Under the pieces are notes generated by a model. That model had not been told where the DNA came from. It did no database searches and worked only from the letters and a program-made list of their open reading frames with translations. From Janthinobacterium tructae (GTDB lineage Bacteria; Pseudomonadota; Gammaproteobacteria; Burkholderiales; Burkholderiaceae_D), in assembly GCF_006517255.1 (NCBI RefSeq), contig NZ_CP041185.1, positions 186,001-250,000 on the forward strand: 64,000 bases of DNA. The letters are read 5' to 3'. The translations under genes and the position numbers were made by a program. Below are positions 24,780 through 33,737 of this stretch, in pieces (within the stretch, counting starts at the first letter, position 1; each line of letters starts with the position of its first letter).

Positions 24780-25877
24780 CTAATGCCGGGGAGTGAGGAC
24801 TGCAGCTGGCTGGCCAGCGCCTGCACGGCGCTGCCCAAGCCGGTGTCCGCGCTGTCGGGCGGCAGCAGTTCGAGCAGGAAGCGCAGCGGCACGCTGATCG
24901 CTTCGGGTTCGCCGATGCTGCCGTGGCGCCGCACGGCGTCGTGGTACAGGGCCAGAAATACGGCGCGCGCGGGGACGCCGGCATCGATGGCGCGGTGTTC
25001 GTCCGCGTGGCGCTGGCGTCGTGCAGCAAGTCGCCCAGTTGCGCATCGAGTGCGCGCCAGGCATCGCTGGCGCCATGGGCTTTCAACAGCAGGGCACCCG
25101 CCAGCACCTGAAAAATCAGGTCGCTGTCGGCCACGCCGCTGCGCCGCCGCGCTTCTTCCAGCGCGGCCAGGCAGGCATCCGTCATTCCGCGCAGGGCCGG
25201 CGCGCCGGAGCTCCCCCCGGCGCCCGCCAGGCGCGCGTGCAGGGTTTCCAGGTCGGCCAGCAGGTGGCCGTGGTAGTGGTGGTCGGGCGCCTGCCAAGGG
25301 CGGCTCTGGGTGTTCGGAAAGCGGTAGCGGTCGTCGCCATGCGCCTGGTAGGCGCCCCAGGTGTTCGACGCCGGGAACTGCAGGTGCGCCGCTTCGCGCG
25401 CCAGGCGCACGGCGTCGCCGAAGTATTCGCCGCTCAGCATGGCGTGATAAAAGCTGTGCGCGAAGATGCTGGCCGCCTGGTCGCCGATGCGCCAGCCGGC
25501 CGCGATGACTGCCTGCGAGCCCATTTCAATGAAGGCCGTGGCCAGGCTGGCGGCCAGTTTCGACCACGGCGCGATGGCGTCCGGGCGCATCTCGCCCAGG
25601 TGGCAGCAATTGATGAAGACAAATTGCGGCACGCGTTTGAGCTTGCCCACCTGCGCCGCCGTCAGCCGCGTCTTCGGCCTCAGCACCAGGCCCGTATGGG
25701 CGATGCCGTGGCCGGCCACTTCGCCGTGGCCGGCCAGGTGGATGGCGAAATAGCGCCCGACAGCACGTGGGTCTCGCTGTGCCTGCCGGGTGCGGCGGGG
25801 CAGTCGCCTGCGTCGGCGGGGGGATCGCGCGTGAGCGTCAGGCGCAGCACGGGCGGCGCAAGAGGGGCGCTGGACAT
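24780..25877 (-). pseudogene. Broken CHAT-domain (caspase-like) protein gene
   Basis: The largest piece reads RYFAIHLAGHGEVAGHGIAH, then VPQFVFINCCHLGEM, GSQAVIAAGWRIGDQAASIF and FGDAVRLAREAA: a CHAT core with the catalytic His (AGHG) and Cys (CCHLG) intact. Reading shifts frame twice. Upstream, a start MSSAPLAPPVLRLTLTRD (25877) is in another frame and reaches the core after only about 45 codons, so the large region usual before a CHAT core is missing. Downstream, near 25005-25025, the frame shifts to VFLALYHDAVRRHGSIGEPEAI (in outline) and ends by 24780 or runs into the olsB end. CHAT proteins are caspase/separase-like proteases, often in defence or signalling. A sequencing error cannot be excluded for either shift. 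Confidence 0.7.
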
Positions 25878-25894
25878 GCGGTTGGGATCACTGC

Positions 25895-25942
25895 TTAAAA
25901 GCTGACCTTGATGCCTGCGGAGACTATGCGTGTTGTGTCAGA
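25895..25942 (-). pseudogene. 3' remnant of an outer-membrane protein
   Basis: Fifteen codons, ending ...TTRIVSAGIKVSF and a TAA stop (25895-25897), have the aromatic-ending pattern of an outer-membrane beta-barrel terminus. An in-frame stop precedes them at 25943-25945. The broken CHAT gene's start lies 17 bp downstream, as if the two were once an operon. Short, so tentative. Confidence 0.3.
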
Positions 25943-25945
25943 TCA

Positions 25946-26163
25946 AGTTTGAGTGGAAATGCTGGCTGGCAGGGGGAATGCGGAGTGAAAGCGGGGATGG
26001 CGCTGGAGCGGGTGGGCAGAGAAACGGTCAGCATGGTTTGGGCTGGGTCTCTTCGCTATCGTGCTCGGATGTTGTGCGGTGAGCGAACTACGCGAATTGC
26101 ATGGCAAAAGTTCTTGGCGCCGGGGACCTGGGTGCCTGGCATGGCATTACAACAGCGGGTAAT
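25946..26163. other. Gap without a supported gene
   Basis: No reading frame on either strand has a ribosome site or plausible protein. With the outer-membrane tail and broken CHAT gene next to it, the stretch looks like decayed DNA. Confidence 0.4.
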
Positions 26164-26451
26164 TCAATGGACTGGCGTGGCGGACAGTTCCTTCAGTTCG
26201 CGGATGGTGATGTCCGATTTTTCATGCATGCGCAATAAAATCGTTGCACCGACCGACAGTTTGCCGTGACGAATCTTGCTGATGATGGGGGGCTGGACTT
26301 CCAGAACACGGCACAGTTCCGCATCATTTTTCAGGTTCATCTTCTCGATCAGGGTATCGAGCAGCTTATTGGGCACAAAACTCGATGGTTCGAGCGCACG
26401 CGCCCGGTTCATCGCTTCAATCATTTCCAGCTTCTTTTGGCGAACGTTCAT
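26164..26451 (-). CDS. Small helix-turn-helix (Cro/CI-like) DNA-binding protein
   Basis: 95 residues. The C-terminal 60 form a helix-turn-helix: LLDTLIEKMNLKNDAELCRV, LEVQPPIISKIRHGKLSVGA, TILLRMHEKSDITIRELKEL. Similar small single-domain regulators are common in Burkholderiales. AAGGAGGAG sits 3 bases before the ATG, a very strong ribosome site. The promoter is probably TTCACA (26610-26615) and TATTAT (26588-26593) with 16-bp spacing on the minus strand, giving a leader of about 130 bases. No toxin-like partner gene adjoins it. The target is unknown; the palindrome at 26623-26637, just upstream of the promoter, is a candidate. Confidence 0.82.
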   Translation of the reverse strand: MNVRQKKLEMIEAMNRARALEPSSFVPNKLLDTLIEKMNLKNDAELCRVLEVQPPIISKIRHGKLSVGATILLRMHEKSDITIRELKELSATPVH

Positions 26452-26587
26452 TTACTCCTCCTTCAGGTTATGCAAGGGACGAGACCACTGTATGTGGTCC
26501 CAGCTATAGTTCGTCATCGCAGCAAGGCTCTCCGGGTGACGTGATACCATTCGCGTTACAACATTGATAACCAGGCAAGTGTTTTCA

Positions 26588-26637
26588 ATAATACTACGAT
26601 AACAAAACTTGTGAAAGATGGTCAGTTAAATTAACTG
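26588..26637 (-). promoter_or_regulatory. Promoter and 15-bp palindrome upstream of the small HTH gene
   Basis: TTCACA (26610-26615), 16 bp, then TATTAT (26588-26593) on the minus strand. Immediately upstream, CAGTTAAATTAACTG (26623-26637) is a perfect 7-1-7 palindrome that overlaps the stop codon of the ABC ATPase gene. Confidence 0.5.
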
Positions 26638-27323
26638 ATTGTTTGATCAATTTGGTCGACGGTTGTTGTATTTTGTAAGCCGTCTTTCGTCAGGATCATG
26701 GTTCTGTCCGCCATTTCGGCGGCGGCCAGCGAATGCGTGACCATGATCGCGCAACTGCCGTTGGCCTTGATTTCGGCGCGCAGCAATTGCAGGATGCTGT
26801 GCGCCGTATCGGGATCGAGGTTGCCGGTCGGCTCATCGGCCAGCACCAGCGCCGGCTTGTGCACGAGCGCGCGGGCAATGGCCACGCGCTGCATTTCGCC
26901 GCCGGACAATTGCTGCGGAAAGTCGCCGCCGCGTCCGCCCAGGCCGACCGCTTCGAGCATGCTGGCGGCACGCTCCTGGGGCAGTCCGTTGAGCAGCAGC
27001 GGCAGGGCCACGTTTTGCAGCAGGGTCAGGTGCGGCAAGACGTGGAAGGCCTGGAAGATAAAGCCCATGCGGGCGCGACGCAGCCGGGTGGCGGCGGCGT
27101 CATCGAGGCTGGACATGGCTATGCCGTCCACCAGGATAGGGTGCGCTTCGGCACCCGCATCGGGCGTATCGAGGCCGGCGATCAGGTTCAGCAAGGTCGA
27201 CTTGCCGACGCCCGAGTCACCCATGATGGCGATGAATTCCCCTGCCTTGAAGCGGCAGGAAATGTTGGCCAGCACGGGACGGGCATGGGCATAGGACTTC
27301 GACAGATGGCGCAATTCGAGCAT
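26631..27323 (-). CDS. ABC transporter ATP-binding protein (LolD/MacB type), no permease partner
   Basis: 230 residues. Walker A GDSGVGKST, Q-loop FIFQAFHVLPHLTLLQNVAL, signature LSGGEMQRVAIARAL, Walker B LVLADEPTGNLD and switch His in MVTHSLAAAE are all intact, matching the LolD/FtsE/MacB class that works with FtsX-type permeases. No such permease gene lies on either side, so it is an orphan here. The start at 27323 (MLELRHLSKSY) is the family start but has no clear ribosome site; a longer version from 27383 is possible. The stop overlaps a palindrome. The C-terminal tail is Thr/Asn/Gln-rich. Confidence 0.88.
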   Translation of the reverse strand: MLELRHLSKSYAHARPVLANISCRFKAGEFIAIMGDSGVGKSTLLNLIAGLDTPDAGAEAHPILVDGIAMSSLDDAAATRLRRARMGFIFQAFHVLPHLTLLQNVALPLLLNGLPQERAASMLEAVGLGGRGGDFPQQLSGGEMQRVAIARALVHKPALVLADEPTGNLDPDTAHSILQLLRAEIKANGSCAIMVTHSLAAAEMADRTMILTKDGLQNTTTVDQIDQTIS

Positions 27324-27632
27324 GGTGTTAACGGCTATCGTAAAGGGAGGCACGCGGGGGAGAGGGGGGCCTGGGAACTGCAAAGGGGCGCGGATTGTTT
27401 GGCCGGCAATGTGTAGTATACGACAGGCTTATCATTTTTGCTGGGCAATACCCATTTTGTGTGCACACTGCTCGTTTGATCTTACGTTACCTGTCGCACG
27501 GCTGGCTTGTGCGGATTCCGCTATGATGGAAAAAGTCATCGGAAAAGGTGCCCGCAAACCGCTATGGCAGGGGCGGCGCCCGGTGGCTGACCGCGCAAGC
27601 CCTTCGTGAACCTTGATAGACGACGCCAACCC

Positions 27633-28625
27633 ATGACCATGCCACTCGCGCAACCGCAGTCAGATTTGTCTCCCGCCAGCAACGTCCGAGTGGCCAGCGC
27701 CACTCCTGCCACGATAGTCGAGATCAGCAGCGGCCTGCTGGCGCGCGAGGCCTGGACCTCGCCCAAGTACCTGTACGACGCGCTGGGCTCGAAACTGTTC
27801 GAGGCCATCTGCGCCTTGCCCGAGTACTATCCGACGCGCACCGAGGCGGCCATCTTTGCCCGTCACGGCGCCGAGATCGCGCACGCTGTGGGGCCGGGCA
27901 GCACCCTGATCGACCTCGGTGCGGGCAATTGCGCCAAGGCCGCCGGCCTGTTCCCCCTGTTGCACCCGGCCCAGTATGTGGCCGTGGATATTTCCTATGA
28001 TTTCCTGAGTGAATCGCTGAGCCGGCTGCAGCAGCGCTTTCCGCATATCGAGATGACGGGCCTGGGCCTGGATTTCTCCAGCCGCCTGGACTTGCCCGAC
28101 AGCGTGCGCGAGGCGCGGCGCTTGTTCTTCTATCCCGGCTCGTCGATCGGCAATTTTGCGCCTGAACAAGCGACCGCCTTTTTGCGCCGCCTGCGCGCGA
28201 ATGCGGACGGCGATGGCGGCTTGCTGATCGGCGTCGACCTGATCAAGGACGCCGCCATCCTCGACGCCGCCTATGACGATGCGCTGGGCGTCACGGCCGC
28301 CTTCAACCTGAACATGCTGCGCCATGTGAACGGCCTGATCGGCGCGGACTTCGACGTGCGTGCCTGGCAGCACCACGGCTTTTTCAACGCCGACGAGCGC
28401 CGCGTCGAAATGCACCTGGAAGCGCGCAGCGAACAAGTTGTCCATTGGAAAGGTGGCCAGCGGCGTTTCGCGAAAGGCGAACGCATTCATACAGAAGACA
28501 GCTATAAATACACGCGCGCAAGCTTCGTCGGCTTGCTGGAGCAGGCGGGGTTTTCCACCGTACAAGTCTGGACGGACCCGCAGCAGTGGTTTGCCGTCAT
28601 TTACGCTAGAGTGATCCGGGATTAA
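27633..28625 (+). CDS. egtD: L-histidine N-alpha-methyltransferase EgtD
   Basis: 330 residues. EgtD marks include WTSPKYLYDALGSKLFEAIC, LPEYYPTRTEAAIF, LIDLGAGNCAKAAGLF (SAM-binding loop), FFYPGSSIGNF and the C-terminal IHTEDSYKYT. EgtD trimethylates histidine to hercynine, the first step of ergothioneine synthesis. The first ATG at 27633 gives the usual length; a GTG at 27606 is also in frame, and no start has a good ribosome site. The partner gene egtB begins 11 bp downstream, so the two form an operon. The 309-bp region upstream holds the promoter, not resolved. Confidence 0.93.
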   Translation: MTMPLAQPQSDLSPASNVRVASATPATIVEISSGLLAREAWTSPKYLYDALGSKLFEAICALPEYYPTRTEAAIFARHGAEIAHAVGPGSTLIDLGAGNCAKAAGLFPLLHPAQYVAVDISYDFLSESLSRLQQRFPHIEMTGLGLDFSSRLDLPDSVREARRLFFYPGSSIGNFAPEQATAFLRRLRANADGDGGLLIGVDLIKDAAILDAAYDDALGVTAAFNLNMLRHVNGLIGADFDVRAWQHHGFFNADERRVEMHLEARSEQVVHWKGGQRRFAKGERIHTEDSYKYTRASFVGLLEQAGFSTVQVWTDPQQWFAVIYARVIRD

Positions 28626-28636
28626 GAAGGAAACAG

Positions 28637-29881
28637 ATGCTGATCGATCACTACAACAAGGTGCGCCAGCACTCGCTGCGCCTGGCCGAACCCCTGTCCG
28701 ACGAGGATTGCTGCGCCCAGTCGATGCCGGACGCCAGTCCCGTGAAATGGCATCTGGCGCACACCACCTGGTTTTTCGAAACGTTTATTCTGGAAAGCAT
28801 GGAAGCGGCGTTCGCGCCATTCCATCCCGCCTTCCGCGTGCTGTTCAATTCCTACTACAACGGCGTGGGCGAGAAGCATCCGCGCGCCCAGCGTGGCTTG
28901 CTGACGCGCCCCGGCATGGCGCAAGTGCGCGCCTACCGGATCGATGTCGATACGCGCATCGCCCGCCTGCTCGCGGGCGAGCTGGCGCGGCCCGAGCGCG
29001 AACGCCTGACCATGCTGCTGGCGCTGGGCCTCGAACACGAGCAGCAGCACCAGGAGTTGCTGTTGACGGACGTGAAACACCTGCTGGCGCAGAGCGCGCT
29101 GTTTCCCGCTTACATGGACAGTGCGCCGGACAGCGCAGTGGCGCCAGCGCAAGAACACGCGCAGCCCACGGCCTGGCTCGCGTTTGACGGCGGCCTGGCG
29201 CAGATCGGCCATGCGGGCGACGGTTTTTGCTTCGACAATGAATTGCCGCGCCATCCGCAATATGTGGCGCCGTTCGAGCTGGCCACTGCGCTGGTGACGA
29301 ATGGCGAATTTCTCGCCTTCATCGAGGCGGGCGGCTACCGCTCGGCGCACCTGTGGCTGGCCGAAGGCTGGGACTGGGTGCGCAGCGCGCAACTGGCATG
29401 TCCGTTGTACTGGCAGTGCGATGACGCCGGGCACTGGCAGGAATTCACGCTATTTGGCTTGCGCCCGCTCGACCTGCAGGCGCCAGCCACGCATTTGTCC
29501 CTGTTCGAGGCAGATGCCTATGCGCACTGGGCTGGCGCGCGCCTGCCGACGGAAGCGGAATGGGAAGTGGCGGCGCAAGGCATCGCCGTGGAAGTGGGGC
29601 AGCTGCATCCGGCCGCTGGTAGGCCGGGAGCGGGACTGATGCAAATGTTTGGCCACTGCTGGCAGTGGACCAGCAGCAGCTATGCGCCGTATCCCGGCTA
29701 CCGCACGGCGCCCGGGGCGTTGGGCGAGTACAACGGCAAGTTCATGCTGAACCAGTATGTGCTGCGCGGCTCGTCGTGCGCCACGCCGGCCGGCCATGCG
29801 CGCGCCAGCTACCGCAATTTCTTTCCGGCTGGTGCGCGCTGGCAGTTTTCCGGCATCCGCCTGGCGCGCCAGGTGGAATAG
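28637..29881 (+). CDS. egtB: Ergothioneine biosynthesis sulfoxide synthase EgtB
   Basis: 414 residues. The N-terminal DinB-like domain holds the iron ligands in KWHLAHTTWFFE and LEHEQQHQELLL; the C-terminal formylglycine-enzyme-like fold (about 185-412) has FELATALVTNGEFLAFI, ARLPTEAEWEVAA, GHCWQWTSSSY and the end YRNFFPAGARWQFSGIRLAR (outlined). EgtB uses oxygen and non-haem iron to join hercynine with a cysteine or gamma-glutamylcysteine thiol. There is no fused methyltransferase, which separates it from ovothiol synthase OvoA. It follows egtD by 11 bp. No egtA, egtC or egtE is present, as usual for proteobacteria. It converges with the chemoreceptor gene 5 bp downstream. Confidence 0.93.
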   Translation: MLIDHYNKVRQHSLRLAEPLSDEDCCAQSMPDASPVKWHLAHTTWFFETFILESMEAAFAPFHPAFRVLFNSYYNGVGEKHPRAQRGLLTRPGMAQVRAYRIDVDTRIARLLAGELARPERERLTMLLALGLEHEQQHQELLLTDVKHLLAQSALFPAYMDSAPDSAVAPAQEHAQPTAWLAFDGGLAQIGHAGDGFCFDNELPRHPQYVAPFELATALVTNGEFLAFIEAGGYRSAHLWLAEGWDWVRSAQLACPLYWQCDDAGHWQEFTLFGLRPLDLQAPATHLSLFEADAYAHWAGARLPTEAEWEVAAQGIAVEVGQLHPAAGRPGAGLMQMFGHCWQWTSSSYAPYPGYRTAPGALGEYNGKFMLNQYVLRGSSCATPAGHARASYRNFFPAGARWQFSGIRLARQVE

Positions 29882-29886
29882 CTGAA

Positions 29887-31491
29887 CTAGTTCAAGCGCG
29901 GGGTGGAGCTTGGCGCAGGGCGGGGCGGCGCCTTGGCGACGGCGTTCTGTTCCAGCTTGAACTGGCTGACGAGGGTTTCCAGTTCGCCCGCCTGTTCGTG
30001 CATGGCTGCCGCCGCTGCGGCCGCTTCCTCGACCAGGGCCGCATTCTGCTGCGTCGTCTGGTCCATCTGCATGATGGCGGCATTGATCTGCTCGATGCCT
30101 TCGCTTTGCTCGTGGTTGGCGACGCTGATTTCACCGACGATGGCGCTGACCCGGCCCACGCTGGCCACCACTTCATCCATCGTGGCGCCCGCCTGGCTGA
30201 CCAGCTGCGCGCCCTGTCCCACGCGGTTGACGGAGTCGGCAATGAGTTCCTTGATTTCCTTGGCCGCCGCCGCCGAGCGCTGCGCCAGGTTGCGCACTTC
30301 GGTGGCCACCACGGCAAAGCCGCGTCCCTGTTCGCCGGCACGCGCCGCTTCCACGGCCGCGTTCAGGGCCAGGATATTCGTCTGAAAGGCGATGCCGTCG
30401 ATGACGGCGATGATGTCGACAATCTTGCGCGAGGAGGCATTGATGGCATCCATGGTGCCGATCACTTCCGCCATGGCCGTGCCGCCGCGCTGGGCGATGG
30501 CGGATGCCGAGCGTGCCAGGCTGTCCGCCTGGCGCGCATTGTCGCTGTTGCTGCGCACGGTGCTCGTCAGTTCGATCATCGACGAGGCCGTTTCTTCCAG
30601 CGCGCTGGCCTGCGCTTCCGTGCGGGCCGACAGGTCGGCATTGCCGCTTGCAATCTGGCTCGACGCCACGGCGATGGTGCCGGTGCCGCCACGTACTTGC
30701 CCCACGATGCTGGCCAGGCTGGTATTCATGTCGCGCAGCGCCTGCAGCAGCTGGCCCGTTTCATCCTTGCCGTCGGCCACGATTTTACTGCTCAGGTCTC
30801 CTGCGGCCACGGCTTGCGCTACGCGCAGGGCATACGCGATGGGCGTGGTGATCGAGCGCGTGACCCACCAGGCAAAGAGCACGCCCAGCAGCAGGGCGGC
30901 CGTGCCCAGGCTGGCCATCAGCATATTGGCTGCTGTAATATTGTGCTGGATTTGCTGGCCGCCATGCACGACCACTGCGCGCTGCAGCTCGTTCAGCTGG
31001 TTCACCGTCTTTTGCAAGCGGTTCAAGGCGGGCAAGGTATCGTCGCGCACATGCACGGCCGCTTCCGCGCGTTGTCCCGCCATCAGCAGCTTGTCGGCCT
31101 GGCTGAACGAGACGACATAGGCCTTGCGCTGCTGCTTCAGGGTAGCCAGCAGTTCCTTGCCTTCAGGCAGCACGACGAGACGGTCGAGCACGACCAGCGC
31201 ATCGCTGATGGTGGCCTTGTTGGCGTCGATTTCGCCGTGGATGGCGTTGGCGCGCGCGGGATCTTCATGGATGAACAGTTCCAGAACGAGCGCCGCGTTC
31301 GAACGCGTGGTGCTGCGGATGGTGGCGATGGCGTCGGCCTTGGCCCAGTCTTTCTCGATGATGGACTCGCTGAGCCCGCCGATCTTGTCCAGGCGCAACA
31401 ATCCCGTGCCCACCAGTACTGCCATCAGCAGCAGCACCACGCCAAAACCGGCGCCCAGGCGCACGCCTATCTTCATATCCGTCAATTTCAT
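29887..31491 (-). CDS. Methyl-accepting chemotaxis protein (four-helix-bundle sensor)
   Basis: 534 residues. Membrane segment about 10-32; a periplasmic helical sensor (about 33-188) of the 4HB_MCP type with [21 protein letters not shown] (outlined); a second segment about 192-213; a HAMP domain; then the signalling domain (about 270-510) with the conserved hairpin [20 protein letters not shown] and [22 protein letters not shown]. No C-terminal CheR pentapeptide is present; the tail is Pro/Ala-rich. The start at 31491 has GAGGGA 6 bases upstream; the ATG at 31497 has no spacing to it. Class 36H-like signalling is probable. The ligand is unknown. Confidence 0.92.
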   Translation of the reverse strand: MKLTDMKIGVRLGAGFGVVLLLMAVLVGTGLLRLDKIGGLSESIIEKDWAKADAIATIRSTTRSNAALVLELFIHEDPARANAIHGEIDANKATISDALVVLDRLVVLPEGKELLATLKQQRKAYVVSFSQADKLLMAGQRAEAAVHVRDDTLPALNRLQKTVNQLNELQRAVVVHGGQQIQHNITAANMLMASLGTAALLLGVLFAWWVTRSITTPIAYALRVAQAVAAGDLSSKIVADGKDETGQLLQALRDMNTSLASIVGQVRGGTGTIAVASSQIASGNADLSARTEAQASALEETASSMIELTSTVRSNSDNARQADSLARSASAIAQRGGTAMAEVIGTMDAINASSRKIVDIIAVIDGIAFQTNILALNAAVEAARAGEQGRGFAVVATEVRNLAQRSAAAAKEIKELIADSVNRVGQGAQLVSQAGATMDEVVASVGRVSAIVGEISVANHEQSEGIEQINAAIMQMDQTTQQNAALVEEAAAAAAAMHEQAGELETLVSQFKLEQNAVAKAPPRPAPSSTPRLN

Positions 31492-31596
31492 ACTCATTCC
31501 CTCGGTAGCTAAAATCTTGTCCCCGGTGGTCTTATTATGAAACGATTATACGGTGCGTGATACTTCTTTTGCAGCAACAATTGCTTAAGGGAAATG

Positions 31597-31634
31597 AAAA
31601 AGCGGCACGGCGATCAAGCCGTACCGCTTTTTTT
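31597..31634 (-). terminator. Intrinsic terminator after leuA
   Basis: Stem with arms AAAAAGCGG-C-ACGGC and GCCGT-A-CCGCTTTTT, loop GATCAA (31612-31617), flanked by an A-run on one side and a T-run to 31634 on the other, so it can work in both directions. It lies 27 bp downstream of the leuA stop. Confidence 0.85.
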
Positions 31635-31660
31635 ACCTATGAGGGATGCCAGGGCCGCGC

Positions 31661-33367
31661 TCAGGCGGCGCTGGCCGCCACGTCGGCCGCTGTTGTTTTT
31701 TCGGCTTCCGTCTGTCCGATGCGGCGGTTCACTGCCGACAGCACGGCCTTGAACGAGGCGGTGACGATATTGCTGTCGATGGCGGCGCCGAACAGGGTCG
31801 GGCCATTATCGAGGCGCAATTCCACGTAGCACGCCGCTTGCGCGTTGGCGCCCGAGCCGATCGAGTGTTCATGGTAATCCATCAGCTTGATATCGAGACC
31901 GAGCGCATTGACGAAGGCGTCGATGGGGCCGTTGCCGCCGCCTTGCAGGGCCAATGGCGTCTGGCGGTGCGACAGGCTGATGTCGATCTGCACGGATTCA
32001 TCGCTGCTGGTGTCTTCCACCATGCGGTGCGCAGCGTAGGCGTACGGCGCTGTCTGCTGCAGGTATTCCTTCTGGAAGATGTCGTGGATATCCTGCGCGG
32101 CGATTTCGCGGCCCGTGGCGTCGGCCACGGCTTGCACGGCGCGCGAGAATTCGATCTGCAGGCGGCGCGGCAAGACCAGGCCGTATTCCTGTTCCAGCAA
32201 ATACGCCATGCCGCCCTTGCCGGACTGGCTGTTGACGCGGATCACGGCATCGTAGCTGCGGCCCAGGTCGGCCGGGTCGATCGGCAAGTACGGCACTTCC
32301 CAGATGCTGTCCGGTTGCTGCTTGGCAAAACCTTTTTTGATGGCATCCTGGTGCGAGCCGGAGAAGGCCGTGAAGACCAGGTCGCCCGCATACGGGTGGC
32401 GCGGGTGGACGGGCAACTGGTTGCACTCTTCCACGCACTTGCGCACGGTATCGATGTCGGAGAAATCCAGGCCCGGGTGTACGCCCTGCGTGTACAAATT
32501 CATCGCCAACGTCACCAGGTCGACGTTGCCGGTGCGCTCGCCATTACCGAACAAACAGCCTTCCACGCGGTCGGCGCCCGCCATCACGGCCAGCTCGGCC
32601 GACGCGACGGCCGTGCCGCGGTCGTTATGCGGGTGCACGCTGATGATGATGGAATCGCGGCGCGCCAGCTTGCGCGACATCCATTCGATCTGGTCCGCAT
32701 ACACGTTGGGCGTGCTGCATTCCACGGTCGATGGCAGGTTGATGATCATCTTGTTGGCCGGCGTCGGCTTCCAGATGGCGCTGACGGCGTCGCAGATATG
32801 CTTGGAGAAATCGAGTTCCGTGGTGGAAAACGATTCCGGCGTGTATTCAAAGCCCCATTCCGTTTCCGGATGCTGCGCCACCAGCTGTTTGACCAGGGTG
32901 GTGCCGGTGGTGGCGATATTCGTGATTTCTTCGCGCGACATGCCGAACACCACCTTGCGGAACACGGGCGCGACGGAGTTGTACAGGTGCACGATGGCGC
33001 GCTTGGCGCCGACCACCGATTCGACCGTGCGGCGTATCAATTCTTCGCGCGACTGGGTCAGCACGATGATGGTGACGTCGTCCGGGATGCGGCCTTCATC
33101 CACGAGTTTACGCACGAAGTCGAAATCCGTCTGCGATGCCGATGGGAAACCCACTTCGATTTCCTTCAGGCCGATGGCGATCAGCATCTCGAAGAAGCGC
33201 AGCTTCTTTTCCGCGCTCATCGGCTCGATCAAGGACTGGTTACCGTCGCGCAAGTCGGTGCTCATCCAGATAGGCGGTTTGCTGATGATCTGATTCGGCC
33301 ATTGACGGTCGGTCAATTTGACGGGAGGAAAAGCGCGGTATTTGGAAGCTGGGTTTTGCAACATCAT
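31661..33367 (-). CDS. leuA: 2-isopropylmalate synthase LeuA (long, class II)
   Basis: 568 residues. The N-terminal TIM barrel has [32 protein letters not shown] and the metal motif [10 protein letters not shown]; the C-terminal regulatory domain (about 430-560) follows. It condenses acetyl-CoA with 2-oxoisovalerate, the first committed step of leucine synthesis. The length and [16 protein letters not shown] start are typical of the class II form. The start at 33367 follows AGGAG; an adjacent ATG at 33364 is also possible. Regulation is probably by the long leader (33368-33690), which contains two leucine-rich mini-ORFs and hairpins. Alanines at the C-terminus are non-conserved. Confidence 0.95.
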   Translation of the reverse strand: MMLQNPASKYRAFPPVKLTDRQWPNQIISKPPIWMSTDLRDGNQSLIEPMSAEKKLRFFEMLIAIGLKEIEVGFPSASQTDFDFVRKLVDEGRIPDDVTIIVLTQSREELIRRTVESVVGAKRAIVHLYNSVAPVFRKVVFGMSREEITNIATTGTTLVKQLVAQHPETEWGFEYTPESFSTTELDFSKHICDAVSAIWKPTPANKMIINLPSTVECSTPNVYADQIEWMSRKLARRDSIIISVHPHNDRGTAVASAELAVMAGADRVEGCLFGNGERTGNVDLVTLAMNLYTQGVHPGLDFSDIDTVRKCVEECNQLPVHPRHPYAGDLVFTAFSGSHQDAIKKGFAKQQPDSIWEVPYLPIDPADLGRSYDAVIRVNSQSGKGGMAYLLEQEYGLVLPRRLQIEFSRAVQAVADATGREIAAQDIHDIFQKEYLQQTAPYAYAAHRMVEDTSSDESVQIDISLSHRQTPLALQGGGNGPIDAFVNALGLDIKLMDYHEHSIGSGANAQAACYVELRLDNGPTLFGAAIDSNIVTASFKAVLSAVNRRIGQTEAEKTTAADVAASAA

Positions 33368-33415
33368 GATCGGGTACTCCTGAAGATAGGGGGGAAATCA
33401 ATGGTTGTGGCGCAA

Positions 33416-33453
33416 GCTTGCCGGGCGGCCACGCAACACTAGGCCAGGCAAGC
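33416..33453 (-). promoter_or_regulatory. Large hairpin between leader ORF 2 and leuA
   Basis: Outer arms GCTTGCC and GGCAAGC (33416-33422, 33447-33453) with inner GGCC/GGCC pairing. The 10-bp palindrome GCAAGCTTGC (33412-33421) overlaps one arm, so two alternative folds exist, as in attenuators. It includes the end of the second mini-ORF. Confidence 0.5.
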
Positions 33454-33549
33454 GGTCGGTAGTTTTAGCAGGCAAAGCAGGGCAACGGCGCCAGCGGTGG
33501 CGGTCGCGTCAGAAGTTACGGGTGTAGCGGGGGATGGTGCAAACATCAT
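33439..33549 (-). CDS. Leucine-rich leader peptide 2 of leuA
   Basis: 36 codons, starting MMFAPSPATPVTSD and reaching ALLCLLKLP, where five of seven residues before the proline are leucine; two use the rare codon CTA, and a sixth leucine follows. GGAAGG sits 4 bases before the ATG at 33549, a good ribosome site. A large hairpin overlaps its end. Ribosome stalling at the leucine cluster when charged leucine tRNA is scarce would change the fold of the downstream leader, the classic attenuation scheme. The mechanism is inferred; the ORF, its ribosome site and codon cluster are seen directly. Confidence 0.65.
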   Translation of the reverse strand: MMFAPSPATPVTSDATATAGAVALLCLLKLPTACLA

Positions 33550-33610
33550 CAAACCTTCCAGGGTTTTTGAAACACGCCGGCGTGTGGCCAGGCGAAGCAA
33601 TGCGGCAAAC

Positions 33611-33679
33611 TTATGCGCTTGCTAGCAGTAGTCGCGATAGCGACAGCAGGGAAGGGGAGGAATGTTTGAAGGAGGACAT
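33611..33679 (-). CDS. Leucine-rich leader peptide 1 of leuA
   Basis: 22 codons, MSSFKHSSPS then LLSLSRLLLA, so six of ten residues are leucine, three of them the rare CTA codon in a GC-rich genome. The ATG at 33679 lies only about 8 bases after the probable -10 (33687-33692), so it would be leaderless or nearly so. The sequence between this ORF and the second one contains a short stem, ACACG-CCGG-CGTGT (33571-33584). A GTCGC/GCGAC stem lies inside the ORF. It looks like the control peptide of an attenuator. Confidence 0.6.
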   Translation of the reverse strand: MSSFKHSSPSLLSLSRLLLASA

Positions 33680-33686
33680 GTACTTA

Positions 33687-33715
33687 ATGTAAGGGAAGTT
33701 GGGCTGGGCTGTCAA
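33687..33715 (-). promoter_or_regulatory. leuA operon promoter
   Basis: On the minus strand TTGACA (33710-33715) and TTACAT (33687-33692) are 17 bp apart. Transcription would start near 33680, giving a leader of about 310 bases before leuA. Confidence 0.65.
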
Positions 33716-33737
33716 GCGTTTCCGTTTTACCGCTTAT

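Noticed and set aside
24034..24780. Extension of the CHAT frame across olsB
   Set aside because: After the frame break at about 25010 the CHAT frame loses all similarity; its further open stretch is an antisense shadow of olsB.
25949..26269. 106-codon plus-strand frame in the gap before the small HTH gene
   Set aside because: No ribosome site, no recognisable features, and it runs antisense into the well-supported HTH gene.
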